Source: Hyphomicrobiales bacterium
Lineage (GTDB): Bacteria; Pseudomonadota; Alphaproteobacteria; Rhizobiales; Rhizobiaceae
Assembly: GCA_900467685.1 (NCBI GenBank)
Contig: UBQX01000012.1
Location: 201,028 to 265,027 of the forward strand
Reading direction: 5' to 3'
DNA length: 64,000 bases
Under the pieces are notes generated by a model, which ran no database searches, had not been told where the DNA came from, and worked only from the letters and a program-made list of their open reading frames with translations. Shown piece after piece: positions 17,357 to 25,356 of this stretch. Both the position numbers and the translations under genes were made by a program. Within the stretch, counting starts at the first letter, position 1. Each line of letters opens with the position of its first letter.

Positions 17357-17846
17357 CGCCAATTCCGCCCTCGTAAACATAATCGCCGGACTTGCCGCCC
17401 GACTTCGTCAGCAGGCGGATCGGGCCGATCTCCATGCCCTTGTCTGCGGCCTTGGCCATGTCGTAGATGGTCAGGCACGCGACCGAGCAAGCGGTCAGCG
17501 CCTCCATCTCGACACCTGTCTTGCCGGTCAGCTTCGCCGTTGTCACGACGCGATAGCCGGGAAGCGCCGGCGCCTCCTCGATCTCGACGGTAACCTTGGT
17601 CAGCATCAGCGGGTGGCAGAGCGGGATGAGGTTCGATGTCTGCTTGGCGGCCATAATGCCGGCAATACGGGCGGTTGCCAGCACATCGCCCTTCTTGGCG
17701 GAGCCGGAGCGGATCAGCGCCAGGGTCTCCGGCTTCATGCGGATGAAGCCTTCAGCACTTGCCGTGCGCTCGGTATCGTCCTTCGCACCCACATCGACCA
17801 TGTGGGCGTCGCCCTTTTCGTTGATATGGGTAAGCCCGCTCGTCAT
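17337..17846 (-). CDS. moaC: Cyclic pyranopterin monophosphate synthase
   Basis: Second step of molybdenum cofactor synthesis, forming cyclic pyranopterin monophosphate from the MoaA product. The protein has 169 residues. Diagnostic stretches are [27 protein letters not shown] and [20 protein letters not shown], containing the conserved His and active-site Asp/Lys region ([12 protein letters not shown]). Its start overlaps the trpC stop by four bases and its end overlaps moeA. Confidence 0.97.
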   Translation of the reverse strand: MTSGLTHINEKGDAHMVDVGAKDDTERTASAEGFIRMKPETLALIRSGSAKKGDVLATARIAGIMAAKQTSNLIPLCHPLMLTKVTVEIEEAPALPGYRVVTTAKLTGKTGVEMEALTACSVACLTIYDMAKAADKGMEIGPIRLLTKSGGKSGDYVYEGGIGDDIVAG

Positions 17847-18658
17847 TCGGCTGCGACGCTCTCGGCCTGACCGGTCAGAAGCAGGCGTGTAGCGGCCGTC
17901 ACATCCGTCTGCCGCATCAGGCTTTCGCCGACGAGGAAGGTCGAAATGCCGCTCGCCTTCAGCCGCTGGCAGTCCTCGTGCGTGAAGATGCCGCTCTCGC
18001 CGACGAGCAGCTTGTCTTCCGGGACCATCTTCGCCAGCCGCTCGCTGACCGTGAGGCTGACTTCGAAGGTCCGGAGGTTGCGGTTGTTGATGCCAAGCAG
18101 CGGGGAGGTGAGCTTGAGCGCCCGCTCCGTCTCTTCCTCGTCGTGAACTTCGACCAGAACATCCATTCCGAGCGAGAGTGCCTCATCCTCAAGCCGACGT
18201 GCCTCGTCGTCCGAGAGGCTTGCCATAATCAGCAGGATCGCGTCCGCGCCCCAGGCGCGCGCCTCGTGAACCTGATAAGTCTCGAACATGAAATCCTTGC
18301 GAAGTGCCGGCAGCGAGCAGGCCTTGCGCGCTTCCGTCAGAAACTCGGGCGCGCCCTGGAAACTCGGCGTATCGGTGAGCACGGACAGGCAGGCAGCGCC
18401 GCCGGCTTCATAGGCGGCGGCCAGTACCGGCGGATTAAAATCCGGGCGAATGAGCCCCTTGGACGGACTGGCCTTCTTGATCTCGGCAATCAGGCCGAAG
18501 GCACCGGCATCCTGCTTTGCTTTCAGGGCCTTCGCAAAGCCGCGCGGTGCGGCCTGATCGGCGGCGCGGGCCTTCAATTCGTCCAGCGGAACCGCAGTCT
18601 TGGCTGCCGCGATTTCCTCGCGCTTGTAGGCTTCGATCTTCTTCAGGATGTCGGTCAT
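17843..18658 (-). CDS. trpC: Indole-3-glycerol phosphate synthase
   Basis: Closes the indole ring in tryptophan synthesis. It is a TIM-barrel enzyme of 271 residues. Conserved segments are [62 protein letters not shown] and [11 protein letters not shown]. It is monofunctional, with no fused TrpF. trpD lies 21 bases upstream and moaC overlaps by four bases, forming a coupled ppiD-trpD-trpC-moaC-moeA run. Confidence 0.97.
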   Translation of the reverse strand: MTDILKKIEAYKREEIAAAKTAVPLDELKARAADQAAPRGFAKALKAKQDAGAFGLIAEIKKASPSKGLIRPDFNPPVLAAAYEAGGAACLSVLTDTPSFQGAPEFLTEARKACSLPALRKDFMFETYQVHEARAWGADAILLIMASLSDDEARRLEDEALSLGMDVLVEVHDEEETERALKLTSPLLGINNRNLRTFEVSLTVSERLAKMVPEDKLLVGESGIFTHEDCQRLKASGISTFLVGESLMRQTDVTAATRLLLTGQAESVAAE

Positions 18659-18679
18659 CGGAGGTTCCTGCCTATCCGC

Positions 18680-19696
18680 TCACTCTGCAGAATTGGAAAC
18701 GGCGATCAGCTTTTCCAGAGCGCCAGCCGTAGCGCCGCTTTCGAGCGATTCGATGGCGAGTGTCATGCCCGTCTTGATGTCCTCGGCGACGCCCGCCACA
18801 ACAAGCGATGCGGCTGCATTGGCGAGGGAAATGTCACGATAGGCATTCTTCTGACCGTCGAGCACGGCGCGCAGTGCACGCGCATTCTCCTCGCCATCGC
18901 CGCCACGAAGGTCGTCGATCTTTGCAGTCTCGACACCAAAGTCGGAAGGCGTCAGCTTGAAGGCGCGGATCTTGCCATCTTCCAGCGCCACGACGTCGGT
19001 CGGTCCCGTGGTGGTAATTTCATCGAGCCCGCTGCCGTGCACGACCCAGACGCTTTCCGATCCGAGTTCGCGCAGCGTCTCGGCAATCGGATGAAGCCAT
19101 TGCGGCGAAAAGACGCCAACCAGTTGTCGCTTCACGCTGCCCGGATTGGCGAGCGGCCCCAGAATGTTGAAGACCGTGCGCGTACCGAGTTCAACTCGCG
19201 CCGGACCGACATGTCGTATTGCCGAATGGTGAAGCTGGGCGAACATGAAGCCGATGCCGGCCTCGCGGATGCAGGCCGAGATGGCCTGCGGTCCGATGTC
19301 GAGCTTGACACCCAACGCACTCAAGGCATCGGCCGTTCCGGCCCTGGAAGAAAGAGCCCGGTTCCCATGCTTTGCAACCGGCACGCCTGTTCCCGCCACG
19401 ATCAGCGAAGCAAGCGTCGAGATGTTGTAGGTTTTCATGCCGTCGCCGCCGGTGCCGACGATATCGATCGCGTTTGCCGGGACGTCGACGCGCAACATCT
19501 TTTCACGCATCACGCCGACGGCACCGACAATTTCCGGGACCGTCTCGCCCCGCACGCGCAGCGCCATGAGAAAGCCGCCGATCTGCGCCAGCGTGGCCTC
19601 GCCGCTCATGATGATCGAGAAGGCGTCGCGCGCCTCTTCTGCATTCAGGCTTTCGCCGGCCGCGACCTTGGCGATGTGCTGCTTCAAGTCAGGCAT
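18680..19696 (-). CDS. trpD: Anthranilate phosphoribosyltransferase
   Basis: Joins anthranilate to phosphoribosyl pyrophosphate. It has 338 residues. Visible motifs are [15 protein letters not shown] (pyrophosphate loop), [36 protein letters not shown] and the [11 protein letters not shown] region near the C-terminal half. The glycine-rich loop and the Asp-Glu metal site ([17 protein letters not shown]) are intact. The start ATG lies 27 bases after the ppiD stop. Confidence 0.97.
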   Translation of the reverse strand: MPDLKQHIAKVAAGESLNAEEARDAFSIIMSGEATLAQIGGFLMALRVRGETVPEIVGAVGVMREKMLRVDVPANAIDIVGTGGDGMKTYNISTLASLIVAGTGVPVAKHGNRALSSRAGTADALSALGVKLDIGPQAISACIREAGIGFMFAQLHHSAIRHVGPARVELGTRTVFNILGPLANPGSVKRQLVGVFSPQWLHPIAETLRELGSESVWVVHGSGLDEITTTGPTDVVALEDGKIRAFKLTPSDFGVETAKIDDLRGGDGEENARALRAVLDGQKNAYRDISLANAAASLVVAGVAEDIKTGMTLAIESLESGATAGALEKLIAVSNSAE

Positions 19697-19723
19697 GAAA
19701 ACTCCCCCGGCTCACAAGCCGCC

Positions 19724-21616
19724 TTATCGCGTGATCGCCTGCTGGGCGAGCGTCTGGTTGATTGACACGCCATACTGGCCCTGCAGCTTGGTTACCATTT
19801 CATCCAGCATGTCGTCGCCGGCCGAATTGGCGAGCTGTTCGATCTGTCGGGTATCGTCAGCGAGAGGATCGACATTCGTGTCGGTTCCCGTTGCCGTAAC
19901 CTGCAGCACGATCTTCTCGCTCTTGTCGGCGGTCCAGGCCGCCGCCGCATGGCCTTCCGCCCCGCCGAAGGCAGCAGAAACTGCCTGCGGGCTCAGCACG
20001 GCGTCTTCGGTGTTCCGCTTGATGCCGGTCTTTTCCTCGACATTCACGCCAAGACCCGATGCGATGTCGTTCAGCGCCTTGCCGTCCTTGAGCTCCTTCA
20101 GGATCGTGTCCGCCTTGGCGTCGATAGCCTTCTGTGTCTGCTCGAGCGTCCAGTCTGCAACCACACGGTCGCGAACCTCTTCGAGCTTGCGGTCGCGCTC
20201 GGCGGTGATTCCCTTGACCTCGAACCAGACATAGCCCTCCTGGCCAATGCTGATCGGAAGCGCATCGACGCCCTGTTCGGTCTTGAAGACCTCGCCCAGC
20301 AGCTTCTGCTGCGCCGGAAGATCCTTCACCGGCTCGCCCTTCATGTCCTTGCCCGTCGCATCGACGGCTTCCACCGTCATCGAGCTGAGCTTGAGCTGCT
20401 TGGCAGCTTCCTCAAGCGAAGCGCCCGAAGCACGAAGGTCCTCGTAGCGGTCGCGCACGTTCATGATGTCCTGGGCGGCCTGCGCAAGGGCGATATCGCG
20501 GCGGATCTTGTCCTTGACCTGATCGAGCGAACTCTGGCTGTCCGGCTTGATGTTGGTCACGCGCAAAATCACCGGGCCGAATGCACCATCGACGACGCCA
20601 CTGACGCCACCGTCAGTTTCAATTGCAAAGGCCGCGTCGGCAATCTTCGGATCCGGCACCTTGGCCTTCTCGAAATTGCCCAGCATCACGTCGGCCGGCT
20701 TGCGGCCGGTTTCCTCTATGAACTTGTCGAAGGTGATCTCGCCCGACTTCAGACGCTGATCAGCCTTTTCGGCGGCAGCCTTGTCCGGGAAAGGCAGAAG
20801 TTCGATGGAACGCGAGCCCGGAGTCAGATACCGGCTCTTGTTTTTCTCGTAGTCTGCCTTGATGTCGGCGTCTGAAATCGCAGCCGCATCCATGATGTCG
20901 GCCGGCTCCAGTTTCATGTAGGTGAACTTGCGATATTCCGGTGCGCGATAGGCCGCCTTGTGCTCGTCATACCACTTCGAAAGCACATCGTTTTCCGGCG
21001 GCTTCACAGCCTCCACATTGGCGGACGAGAGCAGGATGTAACGGATGTCGCGCGTCTGGGCGCGATACTGAACCATGGCGTCCGTCAGTGTCTTCGGAGC
21101 CTTGAAGCCATCTGCAATTGCATCAACGAGCTGGCTCCGGATCGCAACCTTCGTCTGGCTCTGGATATAGTCGGCTTCCGTGAAGCCGGCGTTGCGCAGC
21201 GTGGCGGCGAAGACCTGGCGGTCGAACTTGCCATTTGCCGCGCGGAAGGCGGGCTCCTTGGCGATTTCTTCGGCAAGACGTGCCTCGGACAGGCCAAGCT
21301 TCATCTGGATGGAAAGCTGGTCGAGGGCCGCACCGGCCGCAAGCTGTCCGTAAACCTGCGATTCGATGCCGAAGGCGCGCGCCTGCTCGGGTGTGATCCG
21401 CTGACCGATCTGGCGGGAGATGCCGGCAATCTGCCGTTCATAGGCCATGCGGAATTCATGAGCCCCGACCTTCTGGTCACCGACGGTGATCACGGCATCC
21501 GGCGTGCTGGCGACGAGCGAACGCGACACACCCCATACGCCGAAGGAGCCGACCAGCAGCACGAAGAAGATTTTGGCGACCCAGGTTTGCGCGCCGCGCC
21601 TCAGGAGATCGAGCAT
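19724..21616 (-). CDS. ppiD: Periplasmic peptidyl-prolyl isomerase of the PpiD/SurA_N type
   Basis: Membrane-anchored periplasmic folding factor for exported proteins. It has 630 residues. One N-terminal membrane helix (FFVLLVGSFGVWGVSRSLV, about 17-36) is followed by a SurA-like N-terminal domain (about 40-190). A parvulin-like domain spans about 245-360; it is divergent, so isomerase activity is uncertain. The C-terminal half carries a second helical region. It heads the trp-moa run and should have a promoter in 21617-21763. Its position before trpD is usual in rhizobia as I recall it. Confidence 0.9.
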   Translation of the reverse strand: MLDLLRRGAQTWVAKIFFVLLVGSFGVWGVSRSLVASTPDAVITVGDQKVGAHEFRMAYERQIAGISRQIGQRITPEQARAFGIESQVYGQLAAGAALDQLSIQMKLGLSEARLAEEIAKEPAFRAANGKFDRQVFAATLRNAGFTEADYIQSQTKVAIRSQLVDAIADGFKAPKTLTDAMVQYRAQTRDIRYILLSSANVEAVKPPENDVLSKWYDEHKAAYRAPEYRKFTYMKLEPADIMDAAAISDADIKADYEKNKSRYLTPGSRSIELLPFPDKAAAEKADQRLKSGEITFDKFIEETGRKPADVMLGNFEKAKVPDPKIADAAFAIETDGGVSGVVDGAFGPVILRVTNIKPDSQSSLDQVKDKIRRDIALAQAAQDIMNVRDRYEDLRASGASLEEAAKQLKLSSMTVEAVDATGKDMKGEPVKDLPAQQKLLGEVFKTEQGVDALPISIGQEGYVWFEVKGITAERDRKLEEVRDRVVADWTLEQTQKAIDAKADTILKELKDGKALNDIASGLGVNVEEKTGIKRNTEDAVLSPQAVSAAFGGAEGHAAAAWTADKSEKIVLQVTATGTDTNVDPLADDTRQIEQLANSAGDDMLDEMVTKLQGQYGVSINQTLAQQAITR

Positions 21617-21763
21617 TGACGAAGGTGTCCTCGCATTGGACCGGGTCAGTCAGCCCGGCATGAACCGATTTTTTGCGTGTTCCATAAAAGAAAAGCAAGG
21701 CAACGGGAAGCCTTAACGCGCCAATCTTGCGGGTGGAGATGGAATTTGCGTTTGTGTATCGGT

Positions 21764-23773
21764 TCAGGCGATGCGCTTGTTGGCCGCCAGCTTGAAGACA
21801 TCCTTGCCCGCAAGCTCGCGCTGAGCGAGCCAAAGCGAGGCATCCGAGGGTGTCAGGGCCTTGGAGAACAGGAAGCCCTGAGCCTGATCGCAGCCGAGCT
21901 CGATCAGCTTTTCAGCTTCCTCGCGGGTTTCCACACCTTCAACCAGAATGGCCAGGTCAAGCGCGTTGCCAAGCGTCAGGAGCGCTGTCACCAGCGCCTG
22001 GTTGTGCGGATTATGCGCAATCCCCGTAATGAAGTTGCGGTCGATCTTGAGCCGGTCGATGCGCATGTCGATCAGATAGGAGAGGGACGAGTGCCCCATG
22101 CCGAAGTCGTCCACCGCAATCTTGAAGCCGGCTTTCTTGAGGCGCACGAGCTGGTGGTTGGAGCTCTTGGTGTCGAACAGCGTCTCTTCGGTGATCTCGA
22201 TTTCGATGCGGTCCGGATCGATGTTGTATTCCGCGGCCACCTCGATGAACATATCGGCGGGCGACACGTTGGCGAATTCTCTCGGCGAGATGTTGACCGC
22301 CACCGGAATGTCCATGCGTCCGGCATCGCCGATCGCCTTGAGAAACTCGCAAGCCTTGATCAGCATGAACCGCGTGACGTGATGGCCCATGTGGGCATTG
22401 GCGGCGACTTCACCGATTTCCTGCGGATTGACGTGACCCAGAACCGGATCGTACCAGCGCATCAACGTCTCGAAGCCGATGACATCGCCGGTGATCAGCG
22501 AGACCTGCGGCTGGAAGACGGCGCGCACGTCGCCATTGGCGATGGCTGCGGGCAGGGTAGCCTCGATGAGGCGCTGGCGGTTCAGGCGTTCGCGCAGCGT
22601 GCTGTTGAACACGGAGACCAGACGGCGGCCGCGCTCCTTGGCGTCATAGAGCGCCATGTCGGCAGCCGCAAACAGCCCGTCCTGCTCGCGCGCATGTTCC
22701 GGAGCGAAGGACACGCCGGCGCTCGCGCCGCTACGCGTTTGCAACCCACCGTCGATAACCGGATCGCGAAACCCTTCAACGACCCTGTTGGCGAATACGC
22801 GCGAACGCTCTGCCGCCCCCTTGCCGCAAATGACTGCGGCGAACTCGTCGCCACCGAGACGTGCCAGAAGATCCTCCGGCTCCGACAGGGTGCGCAGCTT
22901 GCGTGTGAAGGCAAGCAGCAGCTTGTCGCCGGCGCGGTGGCCGTAGGTGTCGTTGACAGCCTTGAAGCGGTCGAGATCGAAGAGCACGAGGGCGAGTTCG
23001 TCGGAGCCGCTGAGTTCCGAAAGACGGCTGTTCAGGGCGTCGTTGAACGAGGCGCGGTTGGCAAGTCCCGTCAGCGCATCCTGCCGGGCAAGAACCTCGA
23101 GCTGCTTGTTTGAATCCACGATATGGGCGTTGGCATTGTAAAGCGATTTTGCCAGCGCGCGCGCTTCGAGCGCACTGCGTGTGCGGGCGAGAAACTGCCG
23201 CTCGGCTTCGAAAGTATTGCGCACGATGATGACGGTGAGGACTACGGCATTGGCGCCGATCAGGAAGCCCGTGGACGTGCCGGAGAACAGCATGATCGTG
23301 TCAAGCGCGAAGAGCGGCGGTGTCAGGAAGGCGAGCGCCGCAATGGCATAAGCGGCATCCTGAATGAGGGTGCCTGCTGTAATGCCCGTAATAATGAAGA
23401 TGACATAGCTGTCGTGACTGTCGGCAACGTTGGAAAGCGCGATGGGCACGATGGCCCAGCAGATACCGCTCGTCAGAGCGCCAAGGGCCAGGAAGTTGAG
23501 AACCAGTTGCGGGTTTCGCTTGAGCGTTTCGCGCCTGCGGATCAGGATGACATATGCAAAACGAACGGCATTGATCACCAGCACGCCAGCGAGCCAGTAC
23601 AAGACGGGCCGGCTCGGTCTGTCTAGGACGAGAAGAGCGGCCAGCGAGATGGCAATGAAGCTGTTCATGGCAAGCGACAGGAACAAGCCGGACAGCGCCG
23701 ACTTCGCCTGAGCGACCTTCATTGCTTTCTCAAATTTGTTTGCGTCCGACAAAATCCGCCCGCCGTTCATCAA
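21764..23773 (-). CDS. Membrane GGDEF-EAL cyclic di-GMP enzyme
   Basis: Synthesises and/or degrades cyclic di-GMP. It has 669 residues. About six membrane helices fill residues 28-190. A GGDEF domain follows, with active-site GGDEF intact at 307-311. The RxxD inhibitory site is replaced by E-P-E-D. The EAL domain (about 400-655) keeps the metal and catalytic residues: Glu in FETLMRW, Asn in VNISPREF, Glu in IEITEETLF, DDFG, LKIDRNF, VEGVET and QGFLFSKAL. The EAL signature itself reads ETL. Both activities are therefore possible. The start may be at 23773 or 16 codons later (MKVAQAKSALSG), which has the better ribosome binding site. Confidence 0.92.
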   Translation of the reverse strand: MMNGGRILSDANKFEKAMKVAQAKSALSGLFLSLAMNSFIAISLAALLVLDRPSRPVLYWLAGVLVINAVRFAYVILIRRRETLKRNPQLVLNFLALGALTSGICWAIVPIALSNVADSHDSYVIFIITGITAGTLIQDAAYAIAALAFLTPPLFALDTIMLFSGTSTGFLIGANAVVLTVIIVRNTFEAERQFLARTRSALEARALAKSLYNANAHIVDSNKQLEVLARQDALTGLANRASFNDALNSRLSELSGSDELALVLFDLDRFKAVNDTYGHRAGDKLLLAFTRKLRTLSEPEDLLARLGGDEFAAVICGKGAAERSRVFANRVVEGFRDPVIDGGLQTRSGASAGVSFAPEHAREQDGLFAAADMALYDAKERGRRLVSVFNSTLRERLNRQRLIEATLPAAIANGDVRAVFQPQVSLITGDVIGFETLMRWYDPVLGHVNPQEIGEVAANAHMGHHVTRFMLIKACEFLKAIGDAGRMDIPVAVNISPREFANVSPADMFIEVAAEYNIDPDRIEIEITEETLFDTKSSNHQLVRLKKAGFKIAVDDFGMGHSSLSYLIDMRIDRLKIDRNFITGIAHNPHNQALVTALLTLGNALDLAILVEGVETREEAEKLIELGCDQAQGFLFSKALTPSDASLWLAQRELAGKDVFKLAANKRIA

Positions 23774-23953
23774 TGAATTTCAAACATAGTGAGTCACGTA
23801 TAAAAATGGATTAATAGAGCGTAAGTCTGGATTGTGCCAAGGGGGCTTGTTCGCGCAACGGGAACGTTGTGCGCCCTTGCGGGGTTTACAGGCTTGCATC
23901 GGGTGTGCCAAAAGCCCGCCATCCCCATTCCCAGAAGATATAAGGAAGATGTC

Positions 23954-24157
23954 GTGAAACCGGAAGAAATCCGCAAGCTCGAGGCCTATCTGAAGCGCAA
24001 TCTCAATCCGGCCCTCGTCGTGAAGGCCCGCCCGCGCAAGGACGATTCCGCCGAAGTCTACCTTGAGGACGAGTTTCTCGGCGTGATTTACAAGGACGAG
24101 GAAGAGGGCGAGCTCTCCTATAACTTCTCCATGGCGATCCTCGACATCGACCTCTGA
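23954..24157 (+). CDS. DUF3126 family small protein
   Basis: Sixty-seven residues beginning with GTG: MKPEEIRKLEAYLKRNLN. The rest (KARPRKDDSAEVYLEDEFLG then VIYKDEEEGELSYNFSM) matches the alphaproteobacterial DUF3126 family as I know it; its function is unknown. AAGGAAG at 23943-23949 gives good spacing to the GTG at 23954, and the longer upstream frame has no supporting features. It is strongly acidic and probably cytoplasmic. Confidence 0.85.
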   Translation: MKPEEIRKLEAYLKRNLNPALVVKARPRKDDSAEVYLEDEFLGVIYKDEEEGELSYNFSMAILDIDL

Positions 24158-24345
24158 GTATTTTGTGCGTACGGCTGTGGCGTCAACGTACTGTTTGCGC
24201 CGCAGCAAATGCCAAAACAGAATAAATTCATAAATTTGATATATTTATCGACTTTCGTCGATGTGTGCTCTGCATGATCCTGAGTTGACTTTCTTGTGCG
24301 CTGCATATAAACATGCGGCCTCTTCTCGAACTCAAGGGTGAAGCA
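24158..24345 (+). promoter_or_regulatory. Phasin promoter region with two inverted repeats
   Basis: TTTGC-N6-GCAAA (24194-24209) and a perfect 6-base-pair hairpin ATCGAC-TTTC-GTCGAT (24247-24262) precede a plausible promoter. The -35 is TTGACT (24285-24290) and the -10 lies in TATAAACA (24306-24313). The AT-rich stretch 24210-24250 is unusual locally. These repeats could be operators for a PHB-responsive regulator of the PhaR kind; that is inference. Confidence 0.45.
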
Positions 24346-24705
24346 ATGTTCAATTTTGATGAAGCCAGCCACAAGAGCAAGGAAGCCATGGACGCGATGC
24401 TGAAGAACTATTCGGCCGTCACGCAGGGTTTCCAGGCGATTGCGACTGAAGCGGCGGATTTCTCCAAGAAGTCCTTCGAAGACAGCGTGGCTCACGTCGA
24501 AAAGCTTGCGGGCGTGAAGAGCATCGAGGCTGCTGTCGAGCTGCAGACCGCTTTCGTCAAGGCGTCCTTCGACAAGATGGTTGCCGAGGCCACGAAGATC
24601 AGCGAACTCTACGCCGATGTCGCCAAGACCGCCTATGCGCCGTTCCAGACGGCCATGAACAAGGCCAACGTTCCGGCTGCTCCGCAGTTCAACGAAGCTG
24701 CCTGA
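24346..24705 (+). CDS. Phasin family protein
   Basis: Small helical protein of 119 residues that coats polyhydroxybutyrate granules, or a related phasin-like protein. It is almost entirely alpha-helical and Ala/Lys/Glu-rich, with KNYSAVTQGFQAIATEAADF, KSFEDSVAHVEKLAG and VELQTAFVKASFDKMVAEA matching the Phasin_2 pattern. I chose ATG 24346 (MFNFDEAS), preceded by AAGGGTGAAG, over the in-frame ATG at 24313. No PHB synthase genes are in the window. A terminator follows, so the gene is probably monocistronic. Confidence 0.9.
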   Translation: MFNFDEASHKSKEAMDAMLKNYSAVTQGFQAIATEAADFSKKSFEDSVAHVEKLAGVKSIEAAVELQTAFVKASFDKMVAEATKISELYADVAKTAYAPFQTAMNKANVPAAPQFNEAA

Positions 24706-24743
24706 CACCGCCAGTCCTTCCGACTGCATCGTGGAATTTTTGG

Positions 24744-24767
24744 AACCGGCTCCATCGTGGGCCGGTT
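24744..24767 (+). terminator. Terminator of the phasin gene
   Basis: AACCGGC (24744-24750) pairs with GCCGGTT (24761-24767) and runs into TTTTTGTTTG. It lies about 40 bases after the stop codon. Confidence 0.8.
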
Positions 24768-24990
24768 TTTGTTTGTCCAAGTGGCGGATGCGAGCCGGGC
24801 AGGCTGTTCGGTTGTACGCTCACGAAGAAATGTAGGGGCTTGCCAGCCTCAGCCATCATTTCCCGTTGCGGACCGCCGGGAAGGCCTTAAAATAGCAGAA
24901 CGGCGCACTTAGATAGGAGCTTCGCCTCCAAGGCCCGCGCGTAAAGTTTGCAGGCCGCAAGAATGAAATGCCGAAGGAGTTTATCTGGAA

Positions 24991-25347
24991 ATGATCGTCA
25001 TACCGGTCCATATGCAGGCTGAAGGTGATGATGACAACAGGACGGGCAGCAATCGCGGCACCGCCGTGATCACGCGAACCAAGCCCAAGACAAAGCGCCC
25101 AAGCCTTTACCGGGTCCTGCTTCTCAACGACGATTATACCCCGATGGAATTTGTGATCCACATTCTGGAGCGTTTCTTCCAGAAGGATCGGGAGGCCGCG
25201 ACCCGCATTATGCTGCATGTCCACAACCACGGCGTCGGCGAATGCGGAATTTTCACCTACGAGGTGGCGGAGACAAAGGTGACGCAGGTGATGGATTTCG
25301 CCCGGCAACACCAGCATCCGCTGCAATGTGTCATGGAAAAGAAGTGA
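24991..25347 (+). CDS. clpS: ATP-dependent Clp protease adaptor ClpS
   Basis: Delivers N-degron substrates to ClpAP. It has 118 residues with a flexible N-terminal tail (about 1-35) and the ClpS core. Diagnostic parts are [17 protein letters not shown], which forms the N-degron pocket (Asn-Asp pair), and [17 protein letters not shown]. The start [14 protein letters not shown] fits rhizobial homologues. An AAGGAG element lies about 12 bases upstream. clpA starts 9 bases after its stop. Many alphaproteobacteria have a second ClpS; this is the one in the clpA operon. Confidence 0.97.
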   Translation: MIVIPVHMQAEGDDDNRTGSNRGTAVITRTKPKTKRPSLYRVLLLNDDYTPMEFVIHILERFFQKDREAATRIMLHVHNHGVGECGIFTYEVAETKVTQVMDFARQHQHPLQCVMEKK

Positions 25348-25356
25348 GGGAAAATC

